The position numbers were made by a program, and so were the translations under genes. Shown here piece by piece: positions 55,891 through 64,000 of a stretch of DNA of 64,000 nt. The notes under the pieces were generated by a model. That model was not told the DNA's origin. It did no database searches and worked only from the letters and a program-made list of their open reading frames with translations. The stretch's first letter is position 1. Each line of letters starts with the position of its first letter. The stretch is from Candidimonas sp. SYP-B2681 (lineage in GTDB: Bacteria > Pseudomonadota > Gammaproteobacteria > Burkholderiales > Burkholderiaceae_B): assembly GCF_003971065.1 (NCBI RefSeq), contig NZ_RYDV01000007.1, positions 1 through 64,000 of the forward strand. The letters run 5' to 3'.

Positions 55891-57279
55891 TTAGATGTCA
55901 GACATGAACCGCATCCGGAACCGTTTGCCCTTGATGTTTCCATTACTTAGTTTGGCGAAGGCTTCTTTAGCAATTTGGCGGTTCAGGGCAACGAAGCTTA
56001 CGAATTCCAGAATATTGATCTTGCCAATCTGATCGGCGGAAAAACCGGCATCCTTGGTCAAGGCGCCCAGCAAATCGCCCGGCCGCAACTTGTCTTTTTT
56101 ACCGCCCTGAACGCAAAGCGTGATCATGGGCGGATTCAATGATCCACCTGCCGCGGATTTTAAGTTTTTTGGATTCGCCCAGATCAGGGGCTGGCCTTGA
56201 TATTTCTCGATCTGGTTAGCCCAGCGCATTTCATCAGGCGTGCACAGGCTTAAGGCCAAACCTTTTGCCTCGCTGCGACCGGTGCGGCCGATTCGGTGAA
56301 TGTGCACTTCAGGGTCGGGCGTTACGTCAACGTTGATGACGGCGTCTAATGTCTGGATATCAAGTCCGCGTGCGGCTACATCGGTTGCGACCAGCACGGA
56401 GCAGCTTTGATTTGCAAACTGTATCAGTACATCTTCACGTTCACGTTGATCAAGGTCGCCATGCAAGGCAAGAGCACTGAAGCCGCGCGATTCCAGAACT
56501 TCGGACAGCTCGCGACATTGCGCCTTGGTATTGCAAAATGCCAATGTGGACACCGGTCTGAAGTGTTCGAGCAATAGAGCGACCGTGGCAAGACGGCGAT
56601 CGGGTTCGATTTCGTAGAACAGCTGCTCGATTTGGCTGGCGTTATGGACGGACTCGACCTTGACTTCGGCCGGCTTCTTCATAAAACGGGCGCTGGCCTT
56701 GCGGATGTCGTCTGCATAGGTGGCGGAAAACAGCAAGGTTTGTCGTTTGTCCGGGCAAACGCTGACTATGTGGGTGACATCGTCGTAGAATCCCATATCG
56801 AGCATGCGGTCAGCTTCGTCAAGCACCAAGGTGCGGATTCCAGACAGGTCTACGGTCCCTCGGTCGATGTGGTCCATGAGCCGGCCCGGCGTCGCCACGA
56901 TGACGTGTGCGCCGAATTTGAGCGATTCGACTTGAGGGCGAATGGGCGTGCCGCCGCACAGCGTGATGATTTTTGTATTGCCCAGCGCGCGTGCCAAACG
57001 CCGCAGTTCGTTCGCCACTTGTTCCGCGAGTTCGCGTGTGGGACACAGCACCAGCGACTGCGTCGCAGACAGGGCTACATTCAAGGAATGCACGATACCC
57101 AGGCCGAAGGCGGCGGTTTTACCGCTGCCGGTTTTGGCTTGTGCGATAAGATCGCGGCCCTCTACGATTAGTGGCAAACCTTGCGCCTGTATGGGCGTCA
57201 TGGTCTGGTAACCGAGATTGTCAAGATTATCGAGGATTGCGCGCGAGAACGGCAGAGAAGAAAAAGGTAGAGTCGTCAC
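55891..57279 (-). CDS. dbpA: DEAD-box RNA helicase DbpA-like
   Basis: This 462-residue protein (start GTG at 57279, chosen over an open frame to 57387) is a DEAD-box ATPase, probably with a role in 50S assembly. It shows the Q motif LGYQTMTPIQAQG, Walker A AKTGSGKT, DEAD box LVLDEADRMLD, SAT, and HRIGRTGR. The C-terminal ~75 residues form a DbpA-type RNA-binding domain (KLRPGDLLGALTKDAGFSADQIGKI), which targets hairpin 92 of 23S rRNA in E. coli. The start is the least certain part; no strong Shine-Dalgarno sequence precedes it. Confidence 0.93.
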   Translation of the reverse strand: MTTLPFSSLPFSRAILDNLDNLGYQTMTPIQAQGLPLIVEGRDLIAQAKTGSGKTAAFGLGIVHSLNVALSATQSLVLCPTRELAEQVANELRRLARALGNTKIITLCGGTPIRPQVESLKFGAHVIVATPGRLMDHIDRGTVDLSGIRTLVLDEADRMLDMGFYDDVTHIVSVCPDKRQTLLFSATYADDIRKASARFMKKPAEVKVESVHNASQIEQLFYEIEPDRRLATVALLLEHFRPVSTLAFCNTKAQCRELSEVLESRGFSALALHGDLDQREREDVLIQFANQSCSVLVATDVAARGLDIQTLDAVINVDVTPDPEVHIHRIGRTGRSEAKGLALSLCTPDEMRWANQIEKYQGQPLIWANPKNLKSAAGGSLNPPMITLCVQGGKKDKLRPGDLLGALTKDAGFSADQIGKINILEFVSFVALNRQIAKEAFAKLSNGNIKGKRFRMRFMSDI

Positions 57280-57417
57280 GATAGGCCGGCAGAACGGTTC
57301 GTCTGGCCCGGAACCAGGATTGGTTCTGGGTCGAGATGTCAAGCTCAATTGTAGCTTGCGAATGGATCTGCCGGCCGCCCTTGCCAAGATGGCCTTGGAC
57401 GTCAGTTCGAAAAACGA

Positions 57418-58068
57418 TCAGGCAGCGGCTGGCGCTTCTTCAGCAACGAACGATTTGGTGGCTACGACCTTGATGCATTGATCAGCGGTTTGCAAGGCTT
57501 GAGCACGGCTTTCTGCACCCATATCGGTACCTTCGGCGCGCACGACGCGAACATCGGTGATGCCAAAGAATCCGAAGACGGTTTTAAGATACGTTTCCTG
57601 ATGTTCCATGGCGCGACCGGCTTCGCTGGTCGAATAGATACCGCCGCGACTTAATGCTGCGATGACTATCTTTCCTTTTGCCAATCCAACCGGGCCGTTT
57701 TCTGTGTAGGTGAATGTGCGGCCAGCCTGAGCGAGGCGGTCGATCCAGGCCTTCAATTGCGACGGAATCGAAAAGTTGTACAGGGGAGCGCCCAATACAA
57801 CGACGTCGGCAGCCAGAAATTGCGTGACCAACGCTTCGGATAATGCATTCTCGTTGCGTTGCGCCTCGGTCAAGGCTTCGCTCGAAGGAGGCAGTCTGAA
57901 TCCCATGGCGTCGCGTGAGAAGTGGCTGGGCGTGTCGGCGGCAAGGTCCAGATACTGAATGTCGGTGCCGGGGTGATCGGCCATCCATTGGGACACGATA
58001 TCTTTGGTGAGCTTGCGCGATACGGAATTAGCGCCGTTGATACTTGAGTCGATGTGTAGAAGTTTCAT
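57418..58068 (-). CDS. azoR: FMN-dependent NADH azoreductase AzoR
   Basis: This 216-residue flavodoxin-like quinone reductase reduces azo dyes and quinones with NADH, as a cytoplasmic dimer. It begins [21 protein letters not shown] with the FMN-binding loop, and has [22 protein letters not shown] and the ALSRGGIYS segment. GGAGA precedes the ATG. It is divergent from a LysR regulator with 118 bp between starts, the usual arrangement for a LysR-controlled azoR; the putative operator is listed separately. Confidence 0.94.
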   Translation of the reverse strand: MKLLHIDSSINGANSVSRKLTKDIVSQWMADHPGTDIQYLDLAADTPSHFSRDAMGFRLPPSSEALTEAQRNENALSEALVTQFLAADVVVLGAPLYNFSIPSQLKAWIDRLAQAGRTFTYTENGPVGLAKGKIVIAALSRGGIYSTSEAGRAMEHQETYLKTVFGFFGITDVRVVRAEGTDMGAESRAQALQTADQCIKVVATKSFVAEEAPAAA

Positions 58069-58109
58069 GTGTTCTCCAGTTGCTTAACAATAATTGGTAC
58101 ATGAGCATT

Positions 58110-58129
58110 ATCGATTGTGGTGTATCGAT
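58110..58129. promoter_or_regulatory. Possible LysR operator between azoR and lysR
   Basis: ATCGAT-N8-ATCGAT is a perfect dyad embedded in a 9-bp direct repeat (tatcgattg at 58109-58117 and 58123-58131). It lies about 41 bp upstream of the azoR ATG and 57 bp upstream of the lysR ATG, the place expected for a LysR recognition site. Binding was not tested. Confidence 0.5.
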
Positions 58130-58186
58130 TGATAAGTGGGCGCCAATGCGATAGATTGTCCTGTATTTGATGCGAATGGAAAGTCA

Positions 58187-59089
58187 ATGCAAGACCTGAA
58201 CGACATGTTGTATTTTGCAGAGGTGGTCAACGAGGGTGGCTTTGCGGCTGCGGGGCGGGCATTAGGCATACCAAAGTCCCGATTGTCCCGCCGAGTCGCG
58301 AAACTCGAAGCAGAACTCGGTGTGCGGCTCCTGCAGCGCACAACTCGCAAACTTTCTCTTACGACAGCAGGCGAGCTTTACTACCGTCACTGTGCCGCGA
58401 TGTGCGATGAGGCTGAAGCGGCGGCTGCTGCGGTCGCGCAAGTGCAAGCTGAACCACGCGGCATCGTGCGGGTGGTTTGTCCGGTGACCCTCGCTCAAAA
58501 TGTGCTCGGGCCTATCCTGACGGACTATCTGGCGCAATACCCTTTAGTCCAGGTTCACATGCAGGTAAGTAATCGCGTGGTAGATCTCATCGAGGAAGGA
58601 GTCGATGTCGCGTTGCGGGTTCGTTCGTCTGTCGCGGATAGCGGTAGTGCAGTGGTCAAACACCTGGGCCTGACATATGGTTTCCTCGTGGCGAATCCGC
58701 AGCAGATTGAACGACAGGGTAGGCCAACTGATCCCAGCGATTTAACCTTGCTTGATTCGGTGGCAATGTCAGTCAACGACGGGCGCGCCCTCTGGCACTT
58801 ATTCGGTCCCCACGGCTCGCAGTACACCGTTACGCATAGGCCGGGATTCGTTGCAGATGACCTTCTTACCTTGAAGTTCGCCATACTTCGCGGTATAGGG
58901 GTGGGGGTTTTGCCCGATTATATGTGCAGGGACGAAATCGCTGACGGACGGCTTGTACAGGTGTTGCCCATGTGGGCTCCACAGCCTGGAATTGTTCACG
59001 CGCTGTTTGCATCGCGCCGCGGATTGGTGCCAGCAGTAAGATCGTTTCTGGATTTTCTGGGCGACCGAATAGCACCAGCCGTGCCTTAA
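58187..59089 (+). CDS. LysR-family transcriptional regulator
   Basis: This 300-residue regulator has an N-terminal winged helix-turn-helix (LYFAEVVNEGGFAAAGRALGIPKSRLSRRVAKLE) and a C-terminal effector domain. The start at 58187 is preferred because the ATG precedes MQDLNDMLYFAEVV and lies 3-4 bp after GGAAAG; the open frame reaches back to 58136. It is divergent from azoR and probably regulates it. Its stop overlaps the convergent norD stop by 4 bp. Confidence 0.92.
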   Translation: MQDLNDMLYFAEVVNEGGFAAAGRALGIPKSRLSRRVAKLEAELGVRLLQRTTRKLSLTTAGELYYRHCAAMCDEAEAAAAAVAQVQAEPRGIVRVVCPVTLAQNVLGPILTDYLAQYPLVQVHMQVSNRVVDLIEEGVDVALRVRSSVADSGSAVVKHLGLTYGFLVANPQQIERQGRPTDPSDLTLLDSVAMSVNDGRALWHLFGPHGSQYTVTHRPGFVADDLLTLKFAILRGIGVGVLPDYMCRDEIADGRLVQVLPMWAPQPGIVHALFASRRGLVPAVRSFLDFLGDRIAPAVP

Positions 59090-61119
59090 CGGGACAGCAG
59101 ACGCCGCATCCAGTCCAGCAGCACGGTGGGAAGCAATTCGGGTTTGGGTAGCAAGGCATACTGGCGCGGACCAAACACAGCTGGCAGGTAGTTCGCAGCC
59201 TGCCGGTCTATGGTCAGACAAAAGGGAAAGATGCCCTGAAGTTTCGCTTCGCTGACCGCTTGTCGCATATCTTCAACGCCATAACGTCCCTCGTAATCGT
59301 CCGCATCGTTAGGCTTGCCATCCGACAACAGTAACAGCAGGCGATGTTGCGACGATTGTTTCATCAGCAGCATGCTGGCATGGCGTATGGCAGCTCCTGT
59401 ACGCGTGTAATGTTCTGGCTCTAAAGCAGCAATGCGCTGAGCAATTGTCGTGTCATAAGGTTCAGCGAACTGTTTGACTGCACTTATGGTGACACCGTGT
59501 GGGCCTTCACCAGAGAATGCCTGGACGGAATACGGCTCGCCCAGCCCTTCCAGAGCGCTGCATACCAACAGTAACGCCTCTCGTTCAATGTCGATAACAC
59601 GCTGATTCGCGGATAGCCAGGAATCGGTCGAGCTACTTATGTCGATCAGCAACAGGATCGACATATCTCGTTTTCCGGGACGCTGGTTTTCGTAAAGCGC
59701 CTGCGACATCGAATGGCCCGCTTTTGTATCTGACAGGGCGTCGATATAAGCGGCCAAGTCAATGCTATCCCCTTCGAGCTGCTTGCGTATTCTGCTGCGC
59801 TCGGGGCGCAGCATCTCGAAACGGCGGCGAATCATGTTCAGCATGCTGCGGTGCTTTTCGAGCGTTTCTTCTACCCATTCTTTAGGTCCTGCAGCGGGGG
59901 CCAGCAGGTGCACGGTTGTCCCGGGATTCCGGTATGCACCCATTCTGTAGTCCCATTCCGGGTAGTGCACGCTGTCTGCCGTTGGCTGGGTTGGTTCAGG
60001 TCGGGTCGTGGCATGACCCTCAGGCGGATCGTCCGACAGTAGCACGTCTTTCGGTCTGTCGGGCGTGGATACCAGCCTGGCTTCGGCGAGTTCCGATAGC
60101 GAGTCAGCAAATTCTTCAGCCGGTGTCTGGTCATCCCGGTCGGTGGGGCGCTGCATGCCCATCGGGTCTTCCGCATGTTCTATGGGTGCGGACGGCTGGA
60201 TCATCCAGAGCCCTTGCTGTTCGTCATCTTCGTCTTTAGCAACTTCTCTTGTCTTGGGGCGGCGCGTCAGTCTGGCACTACGGAGCGGCATATTTTTGTC
60301 GGCGCTACTGATACCGTCTGCGGTGTGAAAGTCCGATGCTGTCACGGCGGGTAATAACAAGTCGCCGGTCCAATAGTCCTTGCATACGGCGTTAGGTCCC
60401 CACTTGGGCGAAGCCGGATCGATCAGAGCTAGCTTCGATGCCAGCTCCTTTGCTAAAGCCATCGAGTGGTAAGGGGTCGTGCATTCACCTACATTGGCAG
60501 GCGCCGCGCCACAGCGACTCTGCAATATCGCACGCAGCAAATTTTCGAGCGGTCGGTACCATGGCGAGATGGCGTCCAGCCTTGGTCGTGCATTCAAGGC
60601 ATTGCGGCGCGCTGAATGAATCGGCTCAGCCATGCCGGGAAGTAGCTGCGATAGCGCCTCGTCACAAGCACACGCCTCTACCACCAAATAGGTATCTCGC
60701 TCTATGGTTGTGAGCAAGGAATCGACCCGCTGAGCGCTGCCTCGGTATGCGCGCATTGCCTGTTGCAACGCCATCGTACGAAACTGTTCTAGCGAACGAT
60801 CAACGTCCGGGCTTTGGAAATCGCTCGGAAGCCATAGCGAGCGTCCATCAGTCGCTGGGACCGCCGTAGGCGGCATGGGCAAATCGCTTCGCCGGAATAG
60901 GGTGGCAAGTAATGTTCGCGGTGCAGGACGCTGTGCAATCCGCAAGGGGTAGTGCGTAGCGAAAACGGCGCCTATCAACAAATCGAGCCGGTCCGCAACG
61001 TCGCTAAGTTGGATGATTTTGGGTGCGTTCGGGTTTTGCCTGTGACGCTGCCAGAGGGCCCGTGCAAAAATCGTTGCGTGGCGTGCCGCATCGGTAATGA
61101 CATCTTCTGCTTCGGCCAT
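59086..61119 (-). CDS. norD: Nitric-oxide reductase activation protein NorD (VWA domain)
   Basis: This 677-residue protein is required for active NO reductase in other denitrifiers. The C-terminal VWA domain carries a MIDAS-like DISSSTDSW beginning at D493, and the domain continues to VFGPRQYALLPKPELL near the end. The N-terminal part is helical and the middle is acidic and variable. The gene starts 15 bp after norQ and ends overlapping a convergent lysR by 4 bp. No recognised signal peptide. Confidence 0.92.
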   Translation of the reverse strand: MAEAEDVITDAARHATIFARALWQRHRQNPNAPKIIQLSDVADRLDLLIGAVFATHYPLRIAQRPAPRTLLATLFRRSDLPMPPTAVPATDGRSLWLPSDFQSPDVDRSLEQFRTMALQQAMRAYRGSAQRVDSLLTTIERDTYLVVEACACDEALSQLLPGMAEPIHSARRNALNARPRLDAISPWYRPLENLLRAILQSRCGAAPANVGECTTPYHSMALAKELASKLALIDPASPKWGPNAVCKDYWTGDLLLPAVTASDFHTADGISSADKNMPLRSARLTRRPKTREVAKDEDDEQQGLWMIQPSAPIEHAEDPMGMQRPTDRDDQTPAEEFADSLSELAEARLVSTPDRPKDVLLSDDPPEGHATTRPEPTQPTADSVHYPEWDYRMGAYRNPGTTVHLLAPAAGPKEWVEETLEKHRSMLNMIRRRFEMLRPERSRIRKQLEGDSIDLAAYIDALSDTKAGHSMSQALYENQRPGKRDMSILLLIDISSSTDSWLSANQRVIDIEREALLLVCSALEGLGEPYSVQAFSGEGPHGVTISAVKQFAEPYDTTIAQRIAALEPEHYTRTGAAIRHASMLLMKQSSQHRLLLLLSDGKPNDADDYEGRYGVEDMRQAVSEAKLQGIFPFCLTIDRQAANYLPAVFGPRQYALLPKPELLPTVLLDWMRRLLSR

Positions 61120-61134
61120 AAATAGGGAATCGCT

Positions 61135-61965
61135 TCAGGGGAAACTGAGGTCGACAAGATCCCGCATGGCGCCTATTAATGCGGCATCATCCGATAAGGG
61201 GGCGACCAGGCCCGCATAACAGGCGCGCCGTAGCGGTATGCCGCTGGCGATAAGCTTTGCGGTTGCCACCAAGAGTCTTGTGCTCGGTACTTCGGCCAGC
61301 CCTCGATCGTGCAGGTTGCGTAATTTATGTGCCAGAGTAACGAGCGAGCGAGCGGTACCGTCATCGACACAAGCCTCATGCATCAGTATGGTTGACTCGC
61401 GCTCGGCCGGCGGGAAGTCGAATTCCAGCGCAACAAACCGCTGGCGCGTGCTGGGTTTCATGTCCTTCAGCATGCGCTGATATCCAGGGTTGTATGACAC
61501 TACCAGCTGAAATTCGGGAGAAGCTGTAATAAGCTCCCCCGTCTTATCTAGCGACAAGGTTCGCCGGTAATCAGTAAGCGAGTGCAGAACCACGATAGTG
61601 TCCTGCCGCGCTTCGACCACTTCATCCAAATAGCAAATGGCTCCGTGTCGTGCAGCGTTTGCCAGGGGACCATCTTTCCATACGGTATCGTTATGATGGA
61701 TAAGGAATCTTCCCACCAGATCGCTGGCAGTAAGGTCGTCGTGGCATGACACGGTGATTAGGGGTCGACCTAGTCGCCATGCCATGTGTTCAACAAATCG
61801 CGTCTTGCCGCAACCGGTGGGCCCTTTGAGCATGACCGCTAATTGATGTCTGTGACATTGTTCGAAGAGGGTCACTTCATCGCTGAATGGAACGTAGTAG
61901 GGCTCGGAGTCGCCCGGCGGCGAAGCGATGCCAAGTTCTGCAATATTGCTCTTGCCGTTCGCCAT
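61135..61965 (-). CDS. norQ: AAA+ ATPase NorQ (CbbQ/NirQ/NorQ family)
   Basis: This 276-residue MoxR-like AAA+ chaperone works with NorD to insert the non-haem iron or otherwise activate the reductase. Walker A is GPTGCGKT at residues 48-55; Walker B is AICYLDEV. The RQRFVALEFDFPPAERES and conserved sensor arginines are present. The ATG at 61965 is preferred; a GTG at 61983 would overlap norB by 11 bp. It lies downstream of norB and upstream of norD. Confidence 0.94.
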   Translation of the reverse strand: MANGKSNIAELGIASPPGDSEPYYVPFSDEVTLFEQCHRHQLAVMLKGPTGCGKTRFVEHMAWRLGRPLITVSCHDDLTASDLVGRFLIHHNDTVWKDGPLANAARHGAICYLDEVVEARQDTIVVLHSLTDYRRTLSLDKTGELITASPEFQLVVSYNPGYQRMLKDMKPSTRQRFVALEFDFPPAERESTILMHEACVDDGTARSLVTLAHKLRNLHDRGLAEVPSTRLLVATAKLIASGIPLRRACYAGLVAPLSDDAALIGAMRDLVDLSFP

Positions 61966-61972
61966 TGTCTGC

Positions 61973-63358
61973 TCAGCTTGCACGACCGCTGCTTACTGCA
62001 GTGGCACCCAGGGCACGCGATCCAGTATCGTTGGCGACAATGCCCACCCGGGGCGCATGCCGGAAGAAGTCATAAATAAACAATCCGACCCCTATGGAAA
62101 ATAAGGACGCACACGCAATCAACATAAGGAAATGCACCTGGATTTTCAGTTGTACGTCGAGGTAGCCTATGCCCATTACGCGTTCCAGATAAACCTGGCC
62201 AATTCCTGCCGTGGCGAAAGACAGCGTCATGCCGAACATACCGCTGATTTGAAGCCAGAATGCCCAGTAGCCGACCGTGCTGCCCTTTTCCGGACTGTCG
62301 CGAGTCATAGAGGGCATGGCGTACGAGATCATGGCCATGACGATCATGGCATAGGCGCCAAAAAACGCCGCATGGCCGTGCATGGCCGTAATAAGGGTTC
62401 CGTGTGTCCATTTATTGATATCGGGGAAGGTGTGGGCGAGTCCCAGCAATCCGGCCCCGAAAAGGCCAAAAACCGCGCTTCCGAGAGTCCAATGCAAGGC
62501 CAGGGTATTGGGATGGTTGAGTCCTGAACGGCGCATGGCCGAGTAGGCATACATCGCCATCCCCATCAGGGCGAGCGGTTCCAGCGCGCTGAAGAAGCCG
62601 CCTATCGGCAGCCAATAGCCGGGTACGCCTATCCAGTAATAGTGATGTGCCGTTCCAAGAATTCCTGCTATGAACACCAGCCCGACGATGACATAAAGCC
62701 ACTTTTCCATGACCTCGCGGTCGGCGCCGGAAAGGCGAATTAACAGATACGCCAGGAAGGACGCCTGGATCATTTCCCAAACACCCTCCACCCACAAATG
62801 GATGGTCCACCAGCGATAATAAATCGAAACGATGTAGTTCTCGTAATGGAAAAGGGCAGGTATGTACAGGACTGCGGAACTGCCTAGGCCCAAGAGAAGC
62901 ACGCCTTCGGTGGTGGTGAACCGCCCCGAGCGCTTGATGGTCATGCCAACGTTGTACAGGAACATAAGCATTACGATAACGATGACCAGCTTGTGCGGGA
63001 GAGGCTGCTCAAGGAATTTATTGCCCGTTCCATAGCGGAAAAAATAGCCAATAATGGCGGTGACGCCCATAATTGCCCATAAGCCCAGCTGGATATACGC
63101 CAACTTCACGCTATAAAGCTCAGTCCGCGATTCGTCGACCACCATCCAGTATGTCGCGCCCATGAAACCTGTCAGTAGCCATACGATTAGCAGATTGGTA
63201 TGGACTGTTTTGGTGACATCGAAGGGCATAATGTTCAGGAAAGGATCGGGCCCCAGATACTTGGTTGCCGATAGCAAGCCGAAAACGATTTGCAATCCAA
63301 ACAGTATTAAAGCCAGTGCAAAATACCAGTAAGCGACTGATTGAGATTTATAACGCAT
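61973..63358 (-). CDS. norB: Nitric oxide reductase large subunit NorB
   Basis: NorB is the catalytic subunit of cytochrome c-dependent NO reductase, with low- and high-spin haem b and a non-haem iron. The 461-residue, 12-helix protein has VTKTVHTNLLIVWLL, HLWVEGVWEMIQA, GTAHHYYWIG and LITAMHGHAAFFGAY, which carry the conserved ligand histidines. There is no fused N-terminal quinol-oxidising extension, so this is cNOR and needs NorC. GGGGAG lies before the ATG. Confidence 0.97.
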   Translation of the reverse strand: MRYKSQSVAYWYFALALILFGLQIVFGLLSATKYLGPDPFLNIMPFDVTKTVHTNLLIVWLLTGFMGATYWMVVDESRTELYSVKLAYIQLGLWAIMGVTAIIGYFFRYGTGNKFLEQPLPHKLVIVIVMLMFLYNVGMTIKRSGRFTTTEGVLLLGLGSSAVLYIPALFHYENYIVSIYYRWWTIHLWVEGVWEMIQASFLAYLLIRLSGADREVMEKWLYVIVGLVFIAGILGTAHHYYWIGVPGYWLPIGGFFSALEPLALMGMAMYAYSAMRRSGLNHPNTLALHWTLGSAVFGLFGAGLLGLAHTFPDINKWTHGTLITAMHGHAAFFGAYAMIVMAMISYAMPSMTRDSPEKGSTVGYWAFWLQISGMFGMTLSFATAGIGQVYLERVMGIGYLDVQLKIQVHFLMLIACASLFSIGVGLFIYDFFRHAPRVGIVANDTGSRALGATAVSSGRAS

Positions 63359-63398
63359 GGCAACTCCCCATTTATATGTCGAGTCTAGTTTTGGCCCG

Positions 63399-64000
63399 TT
63401 ATTTAAAACTTGCCAGATAGGCGACCAATTGATCGATCTGTTCTGGCTGGAGGTCTTTTGTATAAGTCGTGGGCATGAACGAAGTGCCGTTGGCTGAATA
63501 CATTGCTCCGGGGTGCAGATACGCGCTGGGTTCCACGATGGACTCGTGGATGAACTCTTCCACTGTTTTGGCCTTGCCTTTGTAGTTGGGTGCGGCCATT
63601 GTTTGCTGGGCGCGGGTGGCTATACCTGCCAGGGTAGGTCCTGCAAGGTTTACGCCAGGCGCAGTGGAGTGACACGCCGTACAGGCCGGAGTAACCGAGC
63701 GGAATAATGCCTCGCCTAGTGCGATGGGGTCGTTGGTGCTGGCGACTGGCGCGGCGCCCGGTGGGGTATCGCCTGCTGGCGATGGCTTCGAGCGGTCAGA
63801 TTGCTGAGCCACTGAAAGATCAGTACCTGGGATCGAGCCCCCGGAAACCAAGATCGGGCGAGGCGGCCAGCCTTGGTTATCTACCTTGCTGACCCAATCC
63901 ATGAAGGCGATGAGGTCGGTGATGTCTTGATCGTTGATGTTTTGTTTGGGCATCAGGCGGCGATGCCTGGTTTCGTCGTAAAACTGGGAAGGATCTTTCA
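63399..64000 (-). CDS. norC: Nitric oxide reductase subunit C with an extra C-terminal cytochrome c domain (partial)
   Basis: The frame runs off the right edge, so the N-terminal transmembrane anchor and its haem motif lie outside. The visible part begins with the conserved end of NorC: DETRHRRLMPKQNINDQDI, and TDLIAFMDWVSKVDNQGWPPRP. A Ser/Ala-rich linker follows, then a second c-type domain with haem motif CTACH (63669-63683) and the axial-methionine region GTSFMPTTY. Most NorC proteins stop after WPP(N/R). The extension should make this a dihaem subunit. A shorter ATG at 63953 is not the true start. Confidence 0.9.
   Translation of the reverse strand, partial: KDPSQFYDETRHRRLMPKQNINDQDITDLIAFMDWVSKVDNQGWPPRPILVSGGSIPGTDLSVAQQSDRSKPSPAGDTPPGAAPVASTNDPIALGEALFRSVTPACTACHSTAPGVNLAGPTLAGIATRAQQTMAAPNYKGKAKTVEEFIHESIVEPSAYLHPGAMYSANGTSFMPTTYTKDLQPEQIDQLVAYLASFK

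Overview
The window looks like a chromosomal segment of a Burkholderiales betaproteobacterium, most likely of the family Alcaligenaceae (Bordetella / Pusillimonas / Candidimonas type). The reasons are the moderately high G+C, the housekeeping cluster yebC-purD-hemF-nadD-rsfS-rlmH-pyk-maf, an H-NS protein of the BpH3 type, a B12-dependent NrdJ ribonucleotide reductase, and a glcDEF set next to mnmA. This is inferred from remembered protein families, not from a database search.

Region by region. (1) 1-226: the right end of an IS66-family element and a short 8-bp tandem repeat, abutting the 3' end of maf. (2) 0.2-7 kb, minus strand: yebC, purD, hemF, nadD, rsfS, rlmH, pyk, maf. These are nucleotide, haem and NAD synthesis, ribosome and glycolysis genes, closely packed. 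(3) 7-19 kb: a HerA/YjgR-type ATPase, a tartrate/D-malate dehydrogenase, an EamA transporter, a quinone oxidoreductase, fbp-pepN (overlapping), a DUF4136 lipoprotein, H-NS, a nitrilase-family amidohydrolase and tldD. (4) 19.2-27.1 kb: aroG preceded by an apparent Phe/Tyr-rich leader peptide and intrinsic terminator (attenuator), then a D-2-hydroxyacid dehydrogenase, glcD-glcE-glcF and mnmA. (5) 27.1-31.6 kb: a TauE/SafE permease, a GST, purB, cytochrome c', tRNA-Lys(CTT) and a cold-shock protein.

(6) 31.6-37.4 kb is an accessory stretch of short, mostly unrecognised genes: disordered hydrophilic proteins, two CxxC/CxxC zinc-ribbon-like microproteins, a tiny lipoprotein, and an SDR oxidoreductase behind a perfect inverted repeat. 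(7) 37.4-45.1 kb: hemerythrin-like protein, lipocalin, a fumarylacetoacetase-family hydrolase, the cyanide-insensitive bd-type oxidase (cioA-cioB-DUF2474) and nrdJ with a duplicated C-terminal domain. (8) 45.3-55 kb: a periplasmic penicillin-acylase-family enzyme, a DedA-rhodanese fusion, a Tat-exported FMN 2-hydroxyacid oxidase, glutathionyl-hydroquinone reductase, then small genes including cytochrome b561 and a pair of apparently paralogous unknown proteins. (9) 55.2-64 kb: ribA, dbpA, azoR/lysR (divergent, sharing a putative operator) and a denitrification operon norC-norB-norQ-norD running off the right edge, in which NorC carries an extra C-terminal haem-c domain.

Functionally the window combines core metabolism with respiratory flexibility (Cio oxidase, NO reductase, cytochrome c', b561) and 2-hydroxyacid oxidation (GlcDEF, the D-lactate-type dehydrogenase, the Tat FMN oxidase, tartrate/malate dehydrogenase). 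No CRISPR array, rRNA operon, prophage or complete insertion sequence was seen. The most interesting regulatory signal is the probable phenylalanine attenuator in front of aroG.
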